Below, in pieces: positions 22,642 through 30,295 of a stretch of 34,228 nt of DNA (positions are counted from its first letter, which is position 1; every line of letters begins with the position of its first letter). Both the position numbers and the translations under genes were made by a program. The stretch lies in the NCBI GenBank assembly GCA_002428085.1, contig DJAA01000072.1, positions 1-34,228 of the forward strand, written 5' to 3'. This stretch comes from Sulfurimonas sp. UBA6014. Its GTDB lineage: Bacteria > Campylobacterota > Campylobacteria > Campylobacterales > Sulfurimonadaceae. A model generated the notes under the pieces. It saw only the letters and a list, made by a program, of their open reading frames with translations. It did no database searches and had not been told where the DNA came from.

Positions 22642-23700
22642 ATGCATTACATCATAAAAACTATACTCTTAGATACTGGAGAAAGGTTTCCTATGTGTAT
22701 CGATTCAAGAACTGGAATGCCCCATTATTGGATCACCCTCTACTCCATGACGCAACTCAGAGCAAAAGGGTTGGCAGTCAATACAATCACACAAAACTTC
22801 CGTCATTTGTTTATAATCCTCTTTTTTTTGGAAAAACACTCTTATGAAGAAATCTCTCTTCATAAACGTTTTGAACAAGGGAAATTTTTATCCTCTTTAG
22901 AGATTCAGACACTTTGCGAACTGTGCACACGCTCTTTTGAAAATATTGCCAAGAGCAAAAATATCTCAGATATCTCAAGCGTTGATTTGGCAACTACAGC
23001 CAACAGAATGAGAACCATAAGAGATTATTTGGTATGGCTAGCGAAAAGTTTTCTCTCTCAAGCGAAAAGTTCTTCTTCATATAGCGTTGCACTCGAAGAG
23101 TCTATAGCTTTTACTGCAGCGGAATTTACAGCAAAAGTTCCAAAATTTAAAAAAGACTCCCTTCGTGTTCATGATGGATTAACGGCGAGTCAATTGAGTC
23201 TTTTGTTTTCTATCGTTGATAAAAAATCCCATACTAATCCTTGGAAAAGTGAATTTCTCAGAGCTAGAAATGAGTTGATAGTGGTGTGGCTTTATCAATT
23301 TGGCTTAAGTAGAGGAGAACTGTTAAATATGAAAATTTCAGATATTGATTTTAAATCACACACATTTTTAGTTCTCAAGCGACCAGATGACAAAGATGAC
23401 CCTAGAGTCAACCAGCCTTTGGTTCAAACAAAAGAGAAAAAAATCCAAATTCCTAAAAAAATAGTTGATACAACATTGGAGTATATTTTAGGGCATCGTG
23501 GAATTTTTCCAGAGTCACAATACCATGAATTTTTATTTATCGCTGAGAAAAGCGGTAAACCACTCAGTCTAATTGCACTCAATAAAATATTTTTTACAAT
23601 CAAACAGAGCCACCAAGATTTCCCTCATGACTTCTCGCCAACTGTTTTAAAACGCGCATGGAGTGGTGCAGTTTCCCCTTTTTTAGGTGATGCAATATGA
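22642..23700 (+). CDS. Tyrosine recombinase-like protein lacking catalytic residues
   Basis: 352 residues. The N-terminal part (D-T-G-E-R-F-P, D-S-R-T-G-M-P, T-L-Y-S-M-T-Q-L-R) resembles the arm and core-binding region of a subset of integrases found in recombinase modules, so I keep the first ATG even though a GGAGAAAGG site precedes an ATG at 22693. The catalytic-type domain starts near residue 195. The first arginine remains (F-G-L-S-R-G-E-L-L-N-M) and a lysine hairpin (K-K-I-Q-I-P-K) follows. Where H-x-x-R-H should be, the sequence reads S-P-T-V-L-K-R-A-W, and the protein ends 12 residues later without the tyrosine. It is therefore unlikely to cut DNA. It overlaps the next gene as ATGA. 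Confidence 0.75.
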   Translation: MHYIIKTILLDTGERFPMCIDSRTGMPHYWITLYSMTQLRAKGLAVNTITQNFRHLFIILFFLEKHSYEEISLHKRFEQGKFLSSLEIQTLCELCTRSFENIAKSKNISDISSVDLATTANRMRTIRDYLVWLAKSFLSQAKSSSSYSVALEESIAFTAAEFTAKVPKFKKDSLRVHDGLTASQLSLLFSIVDKKSHTNPWKSEFLRARNELIVVWLYQFGLSRGELLNMKISDIDFKSHTFLVLKRPDDKDDPRVNQPLVQTKEKKIQIPKKIVDTTLEYILGHRGIFPESQYHEFLFIAEKSGKPLSLIALNKIFFTIKQSHQDFPHDFSPTVLKRAWSGAVSPFLGDAI

Positions 23701-24122
23701 GTTCTGCAAAATATAGTCGCGCTCTCAATTTAAGCGAGGAAGCGATTGAGCAGATTATGGGTATTTTAGATGGATGGTCTTTGAGACTTACATGGGATAG
23801 TTTGATTGATGCGATTGAAATGCAGCTTGGTGTCAGATACACGCGTCAAGCACTCTCAAAGCATCAACGGATTCAATCTGCATTTGATTTAGCTAAAAAT
23901 CGAACTTCAAACCAGAGCCCCGCAGATGCAAATATCTCTATAGAAATGGCTCACATGATTCAAAAACTTAAAAGAATTGAAGCAGAAAATGAGAGATTGC
24001 ACAAAGAAAATGAAGAACTTCTCGCACAATTTGCAAGATGGGCTTACAACGCTTATAACAAAGGGATTACAAAAGAGATTCTTGACGTTTCGCTCCCTCA
24101 AGTGGAGAGAACAAAAAAATAA
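23697..24122 (+). CDS. Small helical partner of the recombinase-like protein
   Basis: 141 residues. Residues about 10-60 contain L-S-E-E-A-I-E-Q-I, then L-T-W-D-S-L-I-D-A-I-E and R-Y-T-R-Q-A-L-S-K-H-Q-R-I, which look like a winged or helix-turn-helix domain seen in small proteins that travel with integrases. Residues about 85-115 form a leucine/glutamate coiled coil (I-E-A-E-N-E-R-L-H-K-E-N-E-E-L-L). Such proteins are usually helpers of recombinase modules (Tn554 TnpC-like, or the small member of gamma-mobile-trio modules), but I cannot assign it firmly. The four-base overlap with the upstream gene indicates joint expression. Confidence 0.65.
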   Translation: MSSAKYSRALNLSEEAIEQIMGILDGWSLRLTWDSLIDAIEMQLGVRYTRQALSKHQRIQSAFDLAKNRTSNQSPADANISIEMAHMIQKLKRIEAENERLHKENEELLAQFARWAYNAYNKGITKEILDVSLPQVERTKK

Positions 24123-24139
24123 AGTATCCTAAAGTGTGA

Positions 24140-24145
24140 TAAAAT
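24140..24145 (+). promoter_or_regulatory. -10 (TAAAAT, extended TG) of pglB
   Basis: TGTGATAAAAT lies just after the recombinase cassette. The predicted leader of about 30 bases ends in AAAGGGAAG, the pglB ribosome site. It gives pglB its own promoter. Confidence 0.45.
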
Positions 24146-24152
24146 GGCGCAA

Positions 24153-24161
24153 ATTTTAGAG
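24153..24161. repeat. Right copy of the nine-base direct repeat (ATTTTAGAG)
   Basis: An exact match to 22614-22622. It lies in the pglB leader, after the cassette ends at 24122. See the left copy. Confidence 0.3.
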
Positions 24162-24181
24162 TAAAAAAGGGAAGAGACCGC

Positions 24182-26317
24182 ATGAGCAGCATAACCAAAG
24201 AGACCAAACTTACGATATTTTACATACTCGTCGCATTTGCTTTTTCGGTGGGTGTGAGAATGATTTGGATGTATCAGTTTGCCGATTTTGAAGAGTTCAA
24301 ATATGCTGGTGAATTGATGATAAACACCAATGATGGCTACTATTATGCAGAGGGTGCTAGAGATATTTTAAGTGGTATTTCTCAAGAAAACAGTCTCTCG
24401 CCCATCACTTCGGCACCTTCAAAGCTCACGGCATTTTTTGCTGCTATTTTGCCGTTTTCTTTTGAGAGCATCCTTTTGTATATGCCAGTGTTTTTAAGCT
24501 CCCTTATCGTTATCCCTGTTATTTTGATAGCAAAAGGTTTGAAAAACCTTGAGATGGGGTTTATCGCTGCACTTTTAGCTTCTATGGCGTGGAGTTACTA
24601 TAACCGCACTATGATTGGCTACTATGACACCGATATGCTCAATATTGTTCTTCCAATGTTTTTACTCTGGTCTATCATCTGGGCAATTAATACAAATGAA
24701 GAGAAATATTTGCTCATCACGGCTTTAGATATTTTGGTTTACAGATGGTGGTACCCTCAGAGTTACTCTTTAGAATTTTCCTTTTTTGGTCTTATCCTTT
24801 TTTATACGTTAGTGTTTGATAGAAAAAATCTTTATAACTACAAACTTTTAGCCATCATGATGCTTGCTATGATTAACCTTGATGGATTTGCGAGACTTGG
24901 GGCTGTTTTGGCAGTTTTTTATATCTTTAAACAAACAAAGTATCAAAAATTTACTTACGCTATTTTGGCTCTTTCAGTGGTTGCCTTTTTTGTAACAGGT
25001 GGATTTCATCCAATTTGGTCACAGCTTAAAGGGTATGTATTTCAAGATGCCATCATAGCTGGCAATGATGGGCTTGGACTTCATTTTTTTAGTGTTATGC
25101 AAACAGTCAGAGAAGCAGGGCAGATTCCTTTTGAAGTTTTTGCGCAGCGCATTAGTGGACACGTAATCACGTTTATGGTATCCGTTCTTGGGTTTTTATA
25201 TTTGGTCTATAAGCACAAAGTCATGCTCTTTAGTCTCCCTTTGATTGGGCTTGGGTTTTTGGCAAGTGTGGGCGGTTTGCGTTTTACCATCTATGCTGTC
25301 CCTGTTTTAGCCCTTGGCGGTGCATTTTTCATCACAGAACTTACGAGATTTATCACAAATAAACAGAGTGTAAAATATTTTGCCTACATCATGTTAACGG
25401 TAGCGATTTTATATCCAAACTACAAGCATATTGAGGAGTATAAAGTTCCAACTGTTTTTAATGCAGAAGAGGTGAAAATTTTGGATAATTTGTCCAAAAT
25501 AGCAAGCAGAGAAGATTATGTTGTTGCTTGGTGGGATTATGGCTATCCTATAAGATATTATGCCGATGTTAAGACACTTATTGATGGTGGAAAACATGAG
25601 GGAAGTGTCAATTTTGCGGTGAGTTTTATGCTCACAAATCCCCAAGATGTCGCAGCGAAAATGGCACGCCTTGATGTTGAGTTTACCGAAAAAGCTTTTG
25701 AGATTCAAAAAGCAAATGAGGAGCGCAATGAATCTGAAAAAATTCCCCTCTCACTTAATATAGAAGAGATGACAAAAAAGTACGGCTTTAGCGATGCAAA
25801 TGATTTTTTGCTCTCTTTGCAAACAGATACGCTTGAGATGCCCAAAAAAACGAGAGATATTTATTTTTATCTCCCTTTTAGAATGCTAGAGATTTATCCA
25901 ACTGTGACCATGTTTTCAAACTTAAATCTCATGAATGGAGAAAAAGGGACACCTCCTTTTTATTTGGTAAGTAGAAATTTTCAAGAATCTCAGGAAAATA
26001 TCTATTTAGGAAGTGATATCGCTTTTAATAAAGTGGACAAAACACTTACCATTGGGGCGCAAAAAATAGCGGTGCGAAGGTTTGTGCTAACGTATTATGA
26101 CAACATGATGCAACTTCAAAAAAATGTTCACACCCTCAACGTTACAGCACCACTAAGTGTGATTTACCTCTCAGCATATCAAACTTTTTTGGTTGTAGAT
26201 GAACAAACATACAACTCTTTATACGTTCAGATGATGGTTTTAGAAGAGTGTGAGACGTCACTTTTTGAGAAGGTTGTGATGAGCCCGCATGCCAAAGTTT
26301 ACAAGCTAAAGATTTAG
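24182..26317 (+). CDS. pglB: STT3-type oligosaccharyltransferase PglB
   Basis: 711 residues, almost the length of Campylobacter PglB. About 13 membrane helices fill residues 1-420. The catalytic motifs are intact: I-N-T-N-D-G-Y-Y-Y-A-E-G-A-R-D in the first loop, G-Y-Y-D-T-D-M-L (the D-x-D motif) near 145, and the periplasmic W-W-D-Y-G-Y-P near residue 450 with L-I-D-G-G-K shortly after. It transfers a lipid-linked glycan to asparagine in D/E-x-N-x-S/T sequons in the periplasm. It has its own promoter and lies near a WecA-type transferase and a PglF-like dehydratase, which could supply part of the glycan. The other pgl genes are not in the window. Confidence 0.95.
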   Translation: MSSITKETKLTIFYILVAFAFSVGVRMIWMYQFADFEEFKYAGELMINTNDGYYYAEGARDILSGISQENSLSPITSAPSKLTAFFAAILPFSFESILLYMPVFLSSLIVIPVILIAKGLKNLEMGFIAALLASMAWSYYNRTMIGYYDTDMLNIVLPMFLLWSIIWAINTNEEKYLLITALDILVYRWWYPQSYSLEFSFFGLILFYTLVFDRKNLYNYKLLAIMMLAMINLDGFARLGAVLAVFYIFKQTKYQKFTYAILALSVVAFFVTGGFHPIWSQLKGYVFQDAIIAGNDGLGLHFFSVMQTVREAGQIPFEVFAQRISGHVITFMVSVLGFLYLVYKHKVMLFSLPLIGLGFLASVGGLRFTIYAVPVLALGGAFFITELTRFITNKQSVKYFAYIMLTVAILYPNYKHIEEYKVPTVFNAEEVKILDNLSKIASREDYVVAWWDYGYPIRYYADVKTLIDGGKHEGSVNFAVSFMLTNPQDVAAKMARLDVEFTEKAFEIQKANEERNESEKIPLSLNIEEMTKKYGFSDANDFLLSLQTDTLEMPKKTRDIYFYLPFRMLEIYPTVTMFSNLNLMNGEKGTPPFYLVSRNFQESQENIYLGSDIAFNKVDKTLTIGAQKIAVRRFVLTYYDNMMQLQKNVHTLNVTAPLSVIYLSAYQTFLVVDEQTYNSLYVQMMVLEECETSLFEKVVMSPHAKVYKLKI

Positions 26318-26342
26318 CTTGGCATGGGGAAGCACTCTTTAA

Positions 26343-26594
26343 TTATTTTGCTTTACAAGCACTTGCAGTTAAATTAGCTTTATTTTTTTCAATAAACTTT
26401 GGACCAATCCCTTTTACTTTTGTTAAAGCATTGACATTTTCAAAACAGCGTGTCGCTCTATATGCCAAGGTAGCATCCACCTTTTTATCACCCAAACCAT
26501 TTAAAGCAAGCAAATCTTTTTTATTAGCCGTATTGATATCAACAGCACCAAACAATAAACTAGAACATAACATAACTAATGCGAATAACTTCAT
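26343..26594 (-). CDS. ComEA-like helix-hairpin-helix DNA-binding protein
   Basis: 83 residues from the ATG at 26594. An in-frame GTG at 26603 is part of the AAAAGGTG ribosome site and is rejected. A signal peptide (M-K-L-F-A-L-V-M-L-C-S-S-L-L-F-G-A) is followed by V-D-I-N-T-A-N-K-K-D-L-L-A-L-N-G-L-G-D-K-K and V-K-G-I-G-P-K-F-I-E-K-N, a pair of helix-hairpin-helix motifs as in ComEA. Exported proteins of this kind bind DNA in the periplasm during uptake. It is shorter than Bacillus ComEA and lacks its membrane linker, like the small forms in Gram-negative bacteria. It is convergent with pglB. Confidence 0.88.
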   Translation of the reverse strand: MKLFALVMLCSSLLFGAVDINTANKKDLLALNGLGDKKVDATLAYRATRCFENVNALTKVKGIGPKFIEKNKANLTASACKAK

Positions 26595-26623
26595 AAAAAA
26601 CACCTTTTAATAAATTTGAATAT

Positions 26624-26629
26624 ATTATA
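26624..26629 (-). promoter_or_regulatory. -10 (TATAAT) of the ComEA-like gene
   Basis: A perfect TATAAT on the minus strand gives a leader of about 23 bases with the AAAAGG ribosome site. It lies 90 bases from the divergent promoter of the glycosyltransferase. Confidence 0.55.
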
Positions 26630-26717
26630 GTGCAGGAAAAGAGAAATCAGATTCAAATCTTAAAATAGCACTTGCAAAAATAAAAAAAAGGGTGAATAAG
26701 TTACAATAATGCTAAAA

Positions 26718-26723
26718 TATAAT
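26718..26723 (+). promoter_or_regulatory. -10 (TATAAT) at the glycosyltransferase start
   Basis: TGCTAAAATATAAT ends one base before the first of two adjacent ATG codons (26725 and 26728). Transcription would start at about the second ATG or just inside, so the mRNA would be leaderless. An alternative TACAAT at 26702-26707 would give an 11-base leader with no ribosome site. Confidence 0.4.
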
Positions 26724-26724
26724 T

Positions 26725-27687
26725 ATGATGTACCTTGTTTTATTTTTATTTTCATTCATTTTGACATACGCTATAAAAAATTTTGCCATCAAAAAGTCAC
26801 TTGTAGCAAAAGTGACGCAAAGAAGTTCCCATAGCGTTGCCACGCCTCATGGAGGGGGAGTTGCCATAGCACTCACTTGGTTTGCAGGCATCTCTTTTTT
26901 GTTTTACGAGGGGGATATCTCAAGTGATTTATATGGTGCTTTTATGGTTGGTGTAGGGGTGGCACTTGTAGGATATGTGGATGATTTGTTTGAGATAAGT
27001 CCAACGTTAAGACTTTTGGTGCAAGCTTTTATGGCAGTTTGTGGTCTGTATTTCTTAGGCGGACTGCATGAGATTGATTTGTTCTTTTTGAGCATAACCA
27101 ACCAATTGATAACCAATACAGTTGCTTTTTTTATCATCCTTTGGTTTATAAATATCTATAATTTTTTAGACGGTATAGATGGGTATGCAGGGAGTGAAGC
27201 AGTTTTTCTTGGGCTTAGCGGATTTTTGATTTTTAAAGAGAGCTATTTTTTAGTTCTCGTAGTAGCAGTTTTAGGTTTTTTACTTTGGAACTGGCACAAG
27301 GCCAAAATATTTATGGGAGATGTTGGCAGCACTTGGCTTGGCTATAATGTCGCAATATTTACACTTTACTCTGCAAATCATGAAGCAGCTGGCTTGTGGA
27401 TTTGGATCATACTTTTTGCAACATTTTGGGTAGATGCTACCTTGACACTTTTTAGAAGATACAAAAAGGGTGAAAATATTTTTAGAGCACACAAAAAACA
27501 TGCATATCAAAGACTTACACAAAGTGGATGGGGACATGAGAAGGTTGTCCTCTTTTCTCTTGGAGTCAATGGTGTCTTGTTGGCTTTGGTCTATTTTTTA
27601 AGTAATATATTTGTGGCATTTTTTTTAGCAATTGTTATACTTTATGGTGTGAATAGATTTGTTGATAGTAAGAAAAAATTTGAGTAG
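26725..27687 (+). CDS. WecA/WbpL-type polyprenyl-phosphate sugar-1-phosphate transferase
   Basis: About 320 residues with some ten membrane helices. Family motifs are H-G-G-G-V-A-I near residue 43, V-G-Y-V-D-D-L-F near 82 (the metal-binding D-D), N-F-L-D-G-I-D-G near 146, K-I-F-M-G-D-V-G-S-T near 192 and the cytoplasmic H-K-K-H-A-Y-Q-R-L near 255. It moves a UDP-linked sugar phosphate onto undecaprenyl phosphate, starting a glycan. The H-x-x-H-A-Y-Q-R pattern and short length are closer to WbpL/WecA than MraY. Two ATGs are adjacent; the first may lie before transcription begins, so 26728 is possible. It is followed by the PglF-like gene, 13 bases away. Confidence 0.92.
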   Translation: MMYLVLFLFSFILTYAIKNFAIKKSLVAKVTQRSSHSVATPHGGGVAIALTWFAGISFLFYEGDISSDLYGAFMVGVGVALVGYVDDLFEISPTLRLLVQAFMAVCGLYFLGGLHEIDLFFLSITNQLITNTVAFFIILWFINIYNFLDGIDGYAGSEAVFLGLSGFLIFKESYFLVLVVAVLGFLLWNWHKAKIFMGDVGSTWLGYNVAIFTLYSANHEAAGLWIWIILFATFWVDATLTLFRRYKKGENIFRAHKKHAYQRLTQSGWGHEKVVLFSLGVNGVLLALVYFLSNIFVAFFLAIVILYGVNRFVDSKKKFE

Positions 27688-27700
27688 TTCATGGATAAAT

Positions 27701-29431
27701 ATGGGTATCGATAAAAGAATACTAAACCTTTTAGTCATCATAGTTCTCACAACAGCTACTTTTTGGTGGACATTTTTTATCTTTCACATGCCATTTGAGT
27801 TTATGGTTGTGGCAAGTGTCATTGCAATTCGAATGGTTGCGTCGTTTGTGATACTCAAAGATTACTCTCTTTCATGGTCTAAGGCGAGTCAAAAAACGTT
27901 TCTTATAAAAAGTTTTGTCTATATTGTGGCATTTTTTGTCTATTTACCTCTTTTTTATGGCAAAGTGAGACTCTCTTTTTTAGCCTCAGAGTTGTTTTTC
28001 TATCTTTTTGCTATCAATTTTCTTATGTACTTTTATTATTATGTTGTCCACAAAAGCCATGTGACAAAATCAAAATCAGTTGTTATTTATGGGGCAGGGA
28101 GTGCGGGGATAAAACTCCAATCTGAGTTTGCAAACAGTATGTATAAAATACTCTATTTTGTTGATGATGATAAAGCACTTCAAAATCGCTCGATAGATTC
28201 TATTCGTGTTGTCTCACAAGAAAATTTAAAAGGATTGGCCGCAGAGAAAAAATTTGACCTTTTAGTTATTGCCTTGCCATCAACATCCAAACGAAGAGTC
28301 AAAGAGATTTATAACGAGCTAAACCCCATTTTTAAAGAGATACAGATACTCCCCTCAATAGACAACATTTTACAAGATAAAGACCTCGCGGCACAACTCA
28401 AAGAGATAACAGTTGAAGATTTGCTTGCGCGTCATCCGCAAGATTGCGATAAAGTAAAAATCAAACAGTTTATCAAAGATAAAACTATCCTCATTACAGG
28501 TGCAGGTGGAAGTATAGGGTCTGAAATTTGCCGTCAATGTGAAAAATTTGGTGCAAAAAAACTGATACTTTTAGATCACAGCGAGTTTAATCTCTACACG
28601 ATTACAGAGGAATTAAAAACACTTCCAGTTGTTTCTATTATGCAAAATGTTATCAATAAAGATTTTTTAGAGAAGACTTTCAAGCTTCATATGCCCCAAA
28701 TTGTCATCCATGCAGCAGCCTACAAACATGTTCCTCTTGTAGAAGCCAATATGTATGAAAGCATCTTAAACAATGTAGTAGGGACCAAAAATGTTATAGA
28801 TTTATCTCTAAAGTATGGTGTGCAAAAGTTTGTGATGATTTCTACTGACAAAGCTGTGCGACCTACAAGTGTTATGGGTGCAACAAAGCGTATTTGCGAA
28901 CTCTATGCACAAAATGCAAATACTAAAGGGACAGATATTGTTGCTGTAAGGTTTGGAAATGTTCTTGGAAGTAGTGGAAGTGTTATACCAAAGTTTAAGG
29001 CACAGATAGAAGCAGGGGATAATGTGACCGTAACACACCCTGAGATTACGCGCTATTTTATGCTGATACCTGAAGCATGTGAGCTTGTTCTTCAAGCTGC
29101 AGCTATTGGTACAGGAGGAGAGATATTTATCTTAGATATGGGAGAGCCCATAAAGATAATTGATTTGGCTCAAAAAATGATAGCTTTAAGTGGAAGAGAG
29201 AACATCAATATAGAGTTCATAGGTTTGCGTCCTGGAGAGAAACTTTACGAAGAGCTCCTCATGGATGAGAGTGATATAAAAACGGACTATGACTCTATAA
29301 CAGTTGCAAAACCGACAAAATATGATTTGGCAAAGCTAAACAGGGATATCAATGAGCTTTTAGTATCTTCAAACAAGCTTCAAAAAATCAAAGAGATAGT
29401 TCCTGAATTTCATCATCAGACAAATTCGTAA
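27701..29431 (+). CDS. pglF: PglF/FlaA1-type UDP-N-acetylglucosamine 4,6-dehydratase
   Basis: 576 residues from the ATG at 27701. A TTG 42 bases earlier is in frame but inside the upstream gene. Four membrane helices occupy about 1-115. The first nucleotide-binding fold (V-I-Y-G-A-G-S-A-G) starts near 127, and the catalytic Rossmann domain starts at I-L-I-T-G-A-G-G-S-I-G-S-E near 264. The active site reads S-T-D-K-A-V-R-P-T-S-V-M-G-A-T-K-R, with methionine replacing the usual tyrosine of short-chain dehydrogenases, as in PglF/FlaA1. The reaction gives UDP-4-keto-6-deoxy sugar for bacillosamine or related sugars. A homologue acting in O-antigen or capsule synthesis (WbpM-like) cannot be excluded. 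Confidence 0.9.
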   Translation: MGIDKRILNLLVIIVLTTATFWWTFFIFHMPFEFMVVASVIAIRMVASFVILKDYSLSWSKASQKTFLIKSFVYIVAFFVYLPLFYGKVRLSFLASELFFYLFAINFLMYFYYYVVHKSHVTKSKSVVIYGAGSAGIKLQSEFANSMYKILYFVDDDKALQNRSIDSIRVVSQENLKGLAAEKKFDLLVIALPSTSKRRVKEIYNELNPIFKEIQILPSIDNILQDKDLAAQLKEITVEDLLARHPQDCDKVKIKQFIKDKTILITGAGGSIGSEICRQCEKFGAKKLILLDHSEFNLYTITEELKTLPVVSIMQNVINKDFLEKTFKLHMPQIVIHAAAYKHVPLVEANMYESILNNVVGTKNVIDLSLKYGVQKFVMISTDKAVRPTSVMGATKRICELYAQNANTKGTDIVAVRFGNVLGSSGSVIPKFKAQIEAGDNVTVTHPEITRYFMLIPEACELVLQAAAIGTGGEIFILDMGEPIKIIDLAQKMIALSGRENINIEFIGLRPGEKLYEELLMDESDIKTDYDSITVAKPTKYDLAKLNRDINELLVSSNKLQKIKEIVPEFHHQTNS

Positions 29432-29439
29432 CAGAGGTT

Positions 29440-30120
29440 TTACGCAAGAACATATCCAACGCCCCTGATGGTTTTGATATACTCTTTTTCTCTTGTAGGG
29501 TCTATCTTCTCTTTGAGTCTTTTCATGGCAACATTAACAGTTTTTTGATGGATGTTTTGTGTGTCTTTCCAAATATGCTTGAGTAAAAAGTTTCTATCAA
29601 GAACTTTCCCTTTGTTTAGTATCATGACTTGCAAAAGAGCAACTTCAAGCTTGGTTAAATTTACTTCCAATGTCTCTATTGTGACCCTATGAAGATTGAA
29701 ATCCATTGTGATATCTCTGTACTGGATAACCTGCATCATCTCTTTGGATTCTCGGTTGTATCTTTTCAAGACGGCTTTAACACGCAGCAGTAACTCTCCG
29801 ATATCAAAAGGTTTTGTGATATAGTCATCCGCCCCTTTTAAAAAGCCGTCCTTAATATCTTCAATACTATCTTTGCCAGAGAGAAATATAACAGGAATTT
29901 GTATGTTTTTTCTCCTCAGTATCTCGATAAACATACTCCCTTCTATATCGGGAAGCATTCTATCCATGATGATAAGATCTATTTTTTCCTCGGAGAGTGC
30001 TTGCCTGACATTTTTAGTATTTAAAAATCCTAATGTTTCATAACCCGCAGAAATAAGGCTATGTTCTAAAAGTTCTAAAATATCAGGATTGTCTTCTACT
30101 ACAAGCACAAGTTCTTTCAT
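29440..30120 (-). CDS. OmpR/PhoB-family response regulator
   Basis: 226 residues. The receiver (1-120) has acidic pair E9-D10, phospho-acceptor D53 (I-I-M-D-R-M-L-P), S81 and K103 (T-K-P-F), all intact. The winged-helix domain (130-225) ends in Y-I-K-T-I-R-G-V-G-Y-V-L-A, the OmpR-family hallmark. No sensor kinase gene lies beside it: the downstream neighbour is the convergent pglF and the upstream gene is a TonB-dependent receptor. A Pho-box-like element upstream suggests a PhosR-like phosphate regulator, but this is inference. GGAG lies eight bases before the ATG. Confidence 0.93.
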   Translation of the reverse strand: MKELVLVVEDNPDILELLEHSLISAGYETLGFLNTKNVRQALSEEKIDLIIMDRMLPDIEGSMFIEILRRKNIQIPVIFLSGKDSIEDIKDGFLKGADDYITKPFDIGELLLRVKAVLKRYNRESKEMMQVIQYRDITMDFNLHRVTIETLEVNLTKLEVALLQVMILNKGKVLDRNFLLKHIWKDTQNIHQKTVNVAMKRLKEKIDPTREKEYIKTIRGVGYVLA

Positions 30121-30152
30121 GCGGCTTACTCCAATCTATTTTAATAAAAAAT

Positions 30153-30158
30153 TTTATA
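30153..30158 (-). promoter_or_regulatory. -10 (TATAAA) of the response regulator gene
   Basis: CTTATAAAATT on the minus strand gives a leader of about 26 bases. A second candidate, TATACA (30164-30169), lies slightly upstream. Confidence 0.4.
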
Positions 30159-30175
30159 AGATTTGTATATCAAAA

Positions 30176-30225
30176 TGGTTACAAAAAACTCATGATGTCT
30201 CTTTTGTGAAACTGTTTTGTAACCA
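30176..30225. promoter_or_regulatory. Eleven-base perfect inverted repeat with Pho-box-like direct repeat
   Basis: TGGTTACAAAA (30176-30186) and TTTTGTAACCA (30215-30225) are exact reverse complements. On the minus strand, 30223-30208 reads GTTACAAAACAGTTTC: two GTT(A/T)C half-sites 11 bases apart, one helical turn, as OmpR/PhoB regulators use. It differs at two defined positions from the Campylobacter PhosR box as I recall it (GTTTCNAAAANGTTTC). It lies upstream of the response regulator on its own strand, so autoregulation is plausible. Confidence 0.5.
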
Positions 30226-30259
30226 AGAATATAAGGTGATTTAAGAAATGTGATTTGTG

Positions 30260-30289
30260 TTGGCATGTTTTAATCTATCTACATGCCAA
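30260..30289. repeat. Eight-base inverted repeat after the TonB-dependent receptor
   Basis: TTGGCATG (30260-30267) and CATGCCAA (30282-30289) are exact reverse complements with a 14-base spacer, directly after the receptor stop on the minus strand. No T-run follows on that strand, so a classical terminator is unlikely. A factor-dependent end point, an RNA stabiliser or an operator are alternatives. Confidence 0.45.
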
Positions 30290-30295
30290 AGTGAA

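Noticed and set aside
22693..23700. Shorter start for the recombinase-like protein at ATG 22693, with a strong GGAGAAAGG site
   Set aside because: The residues before it (T-G-E-R-F-P) fit the conserved N terminus of this recombinase group, so the longer form is preferred. The choice stays open.
26318..26342. Terminator between pglB and the convergent ComEA-like gene
   Set aside because: Only a four-base stem (GCTT/AAGC) is possible, and the following T-rich sequence is broken.
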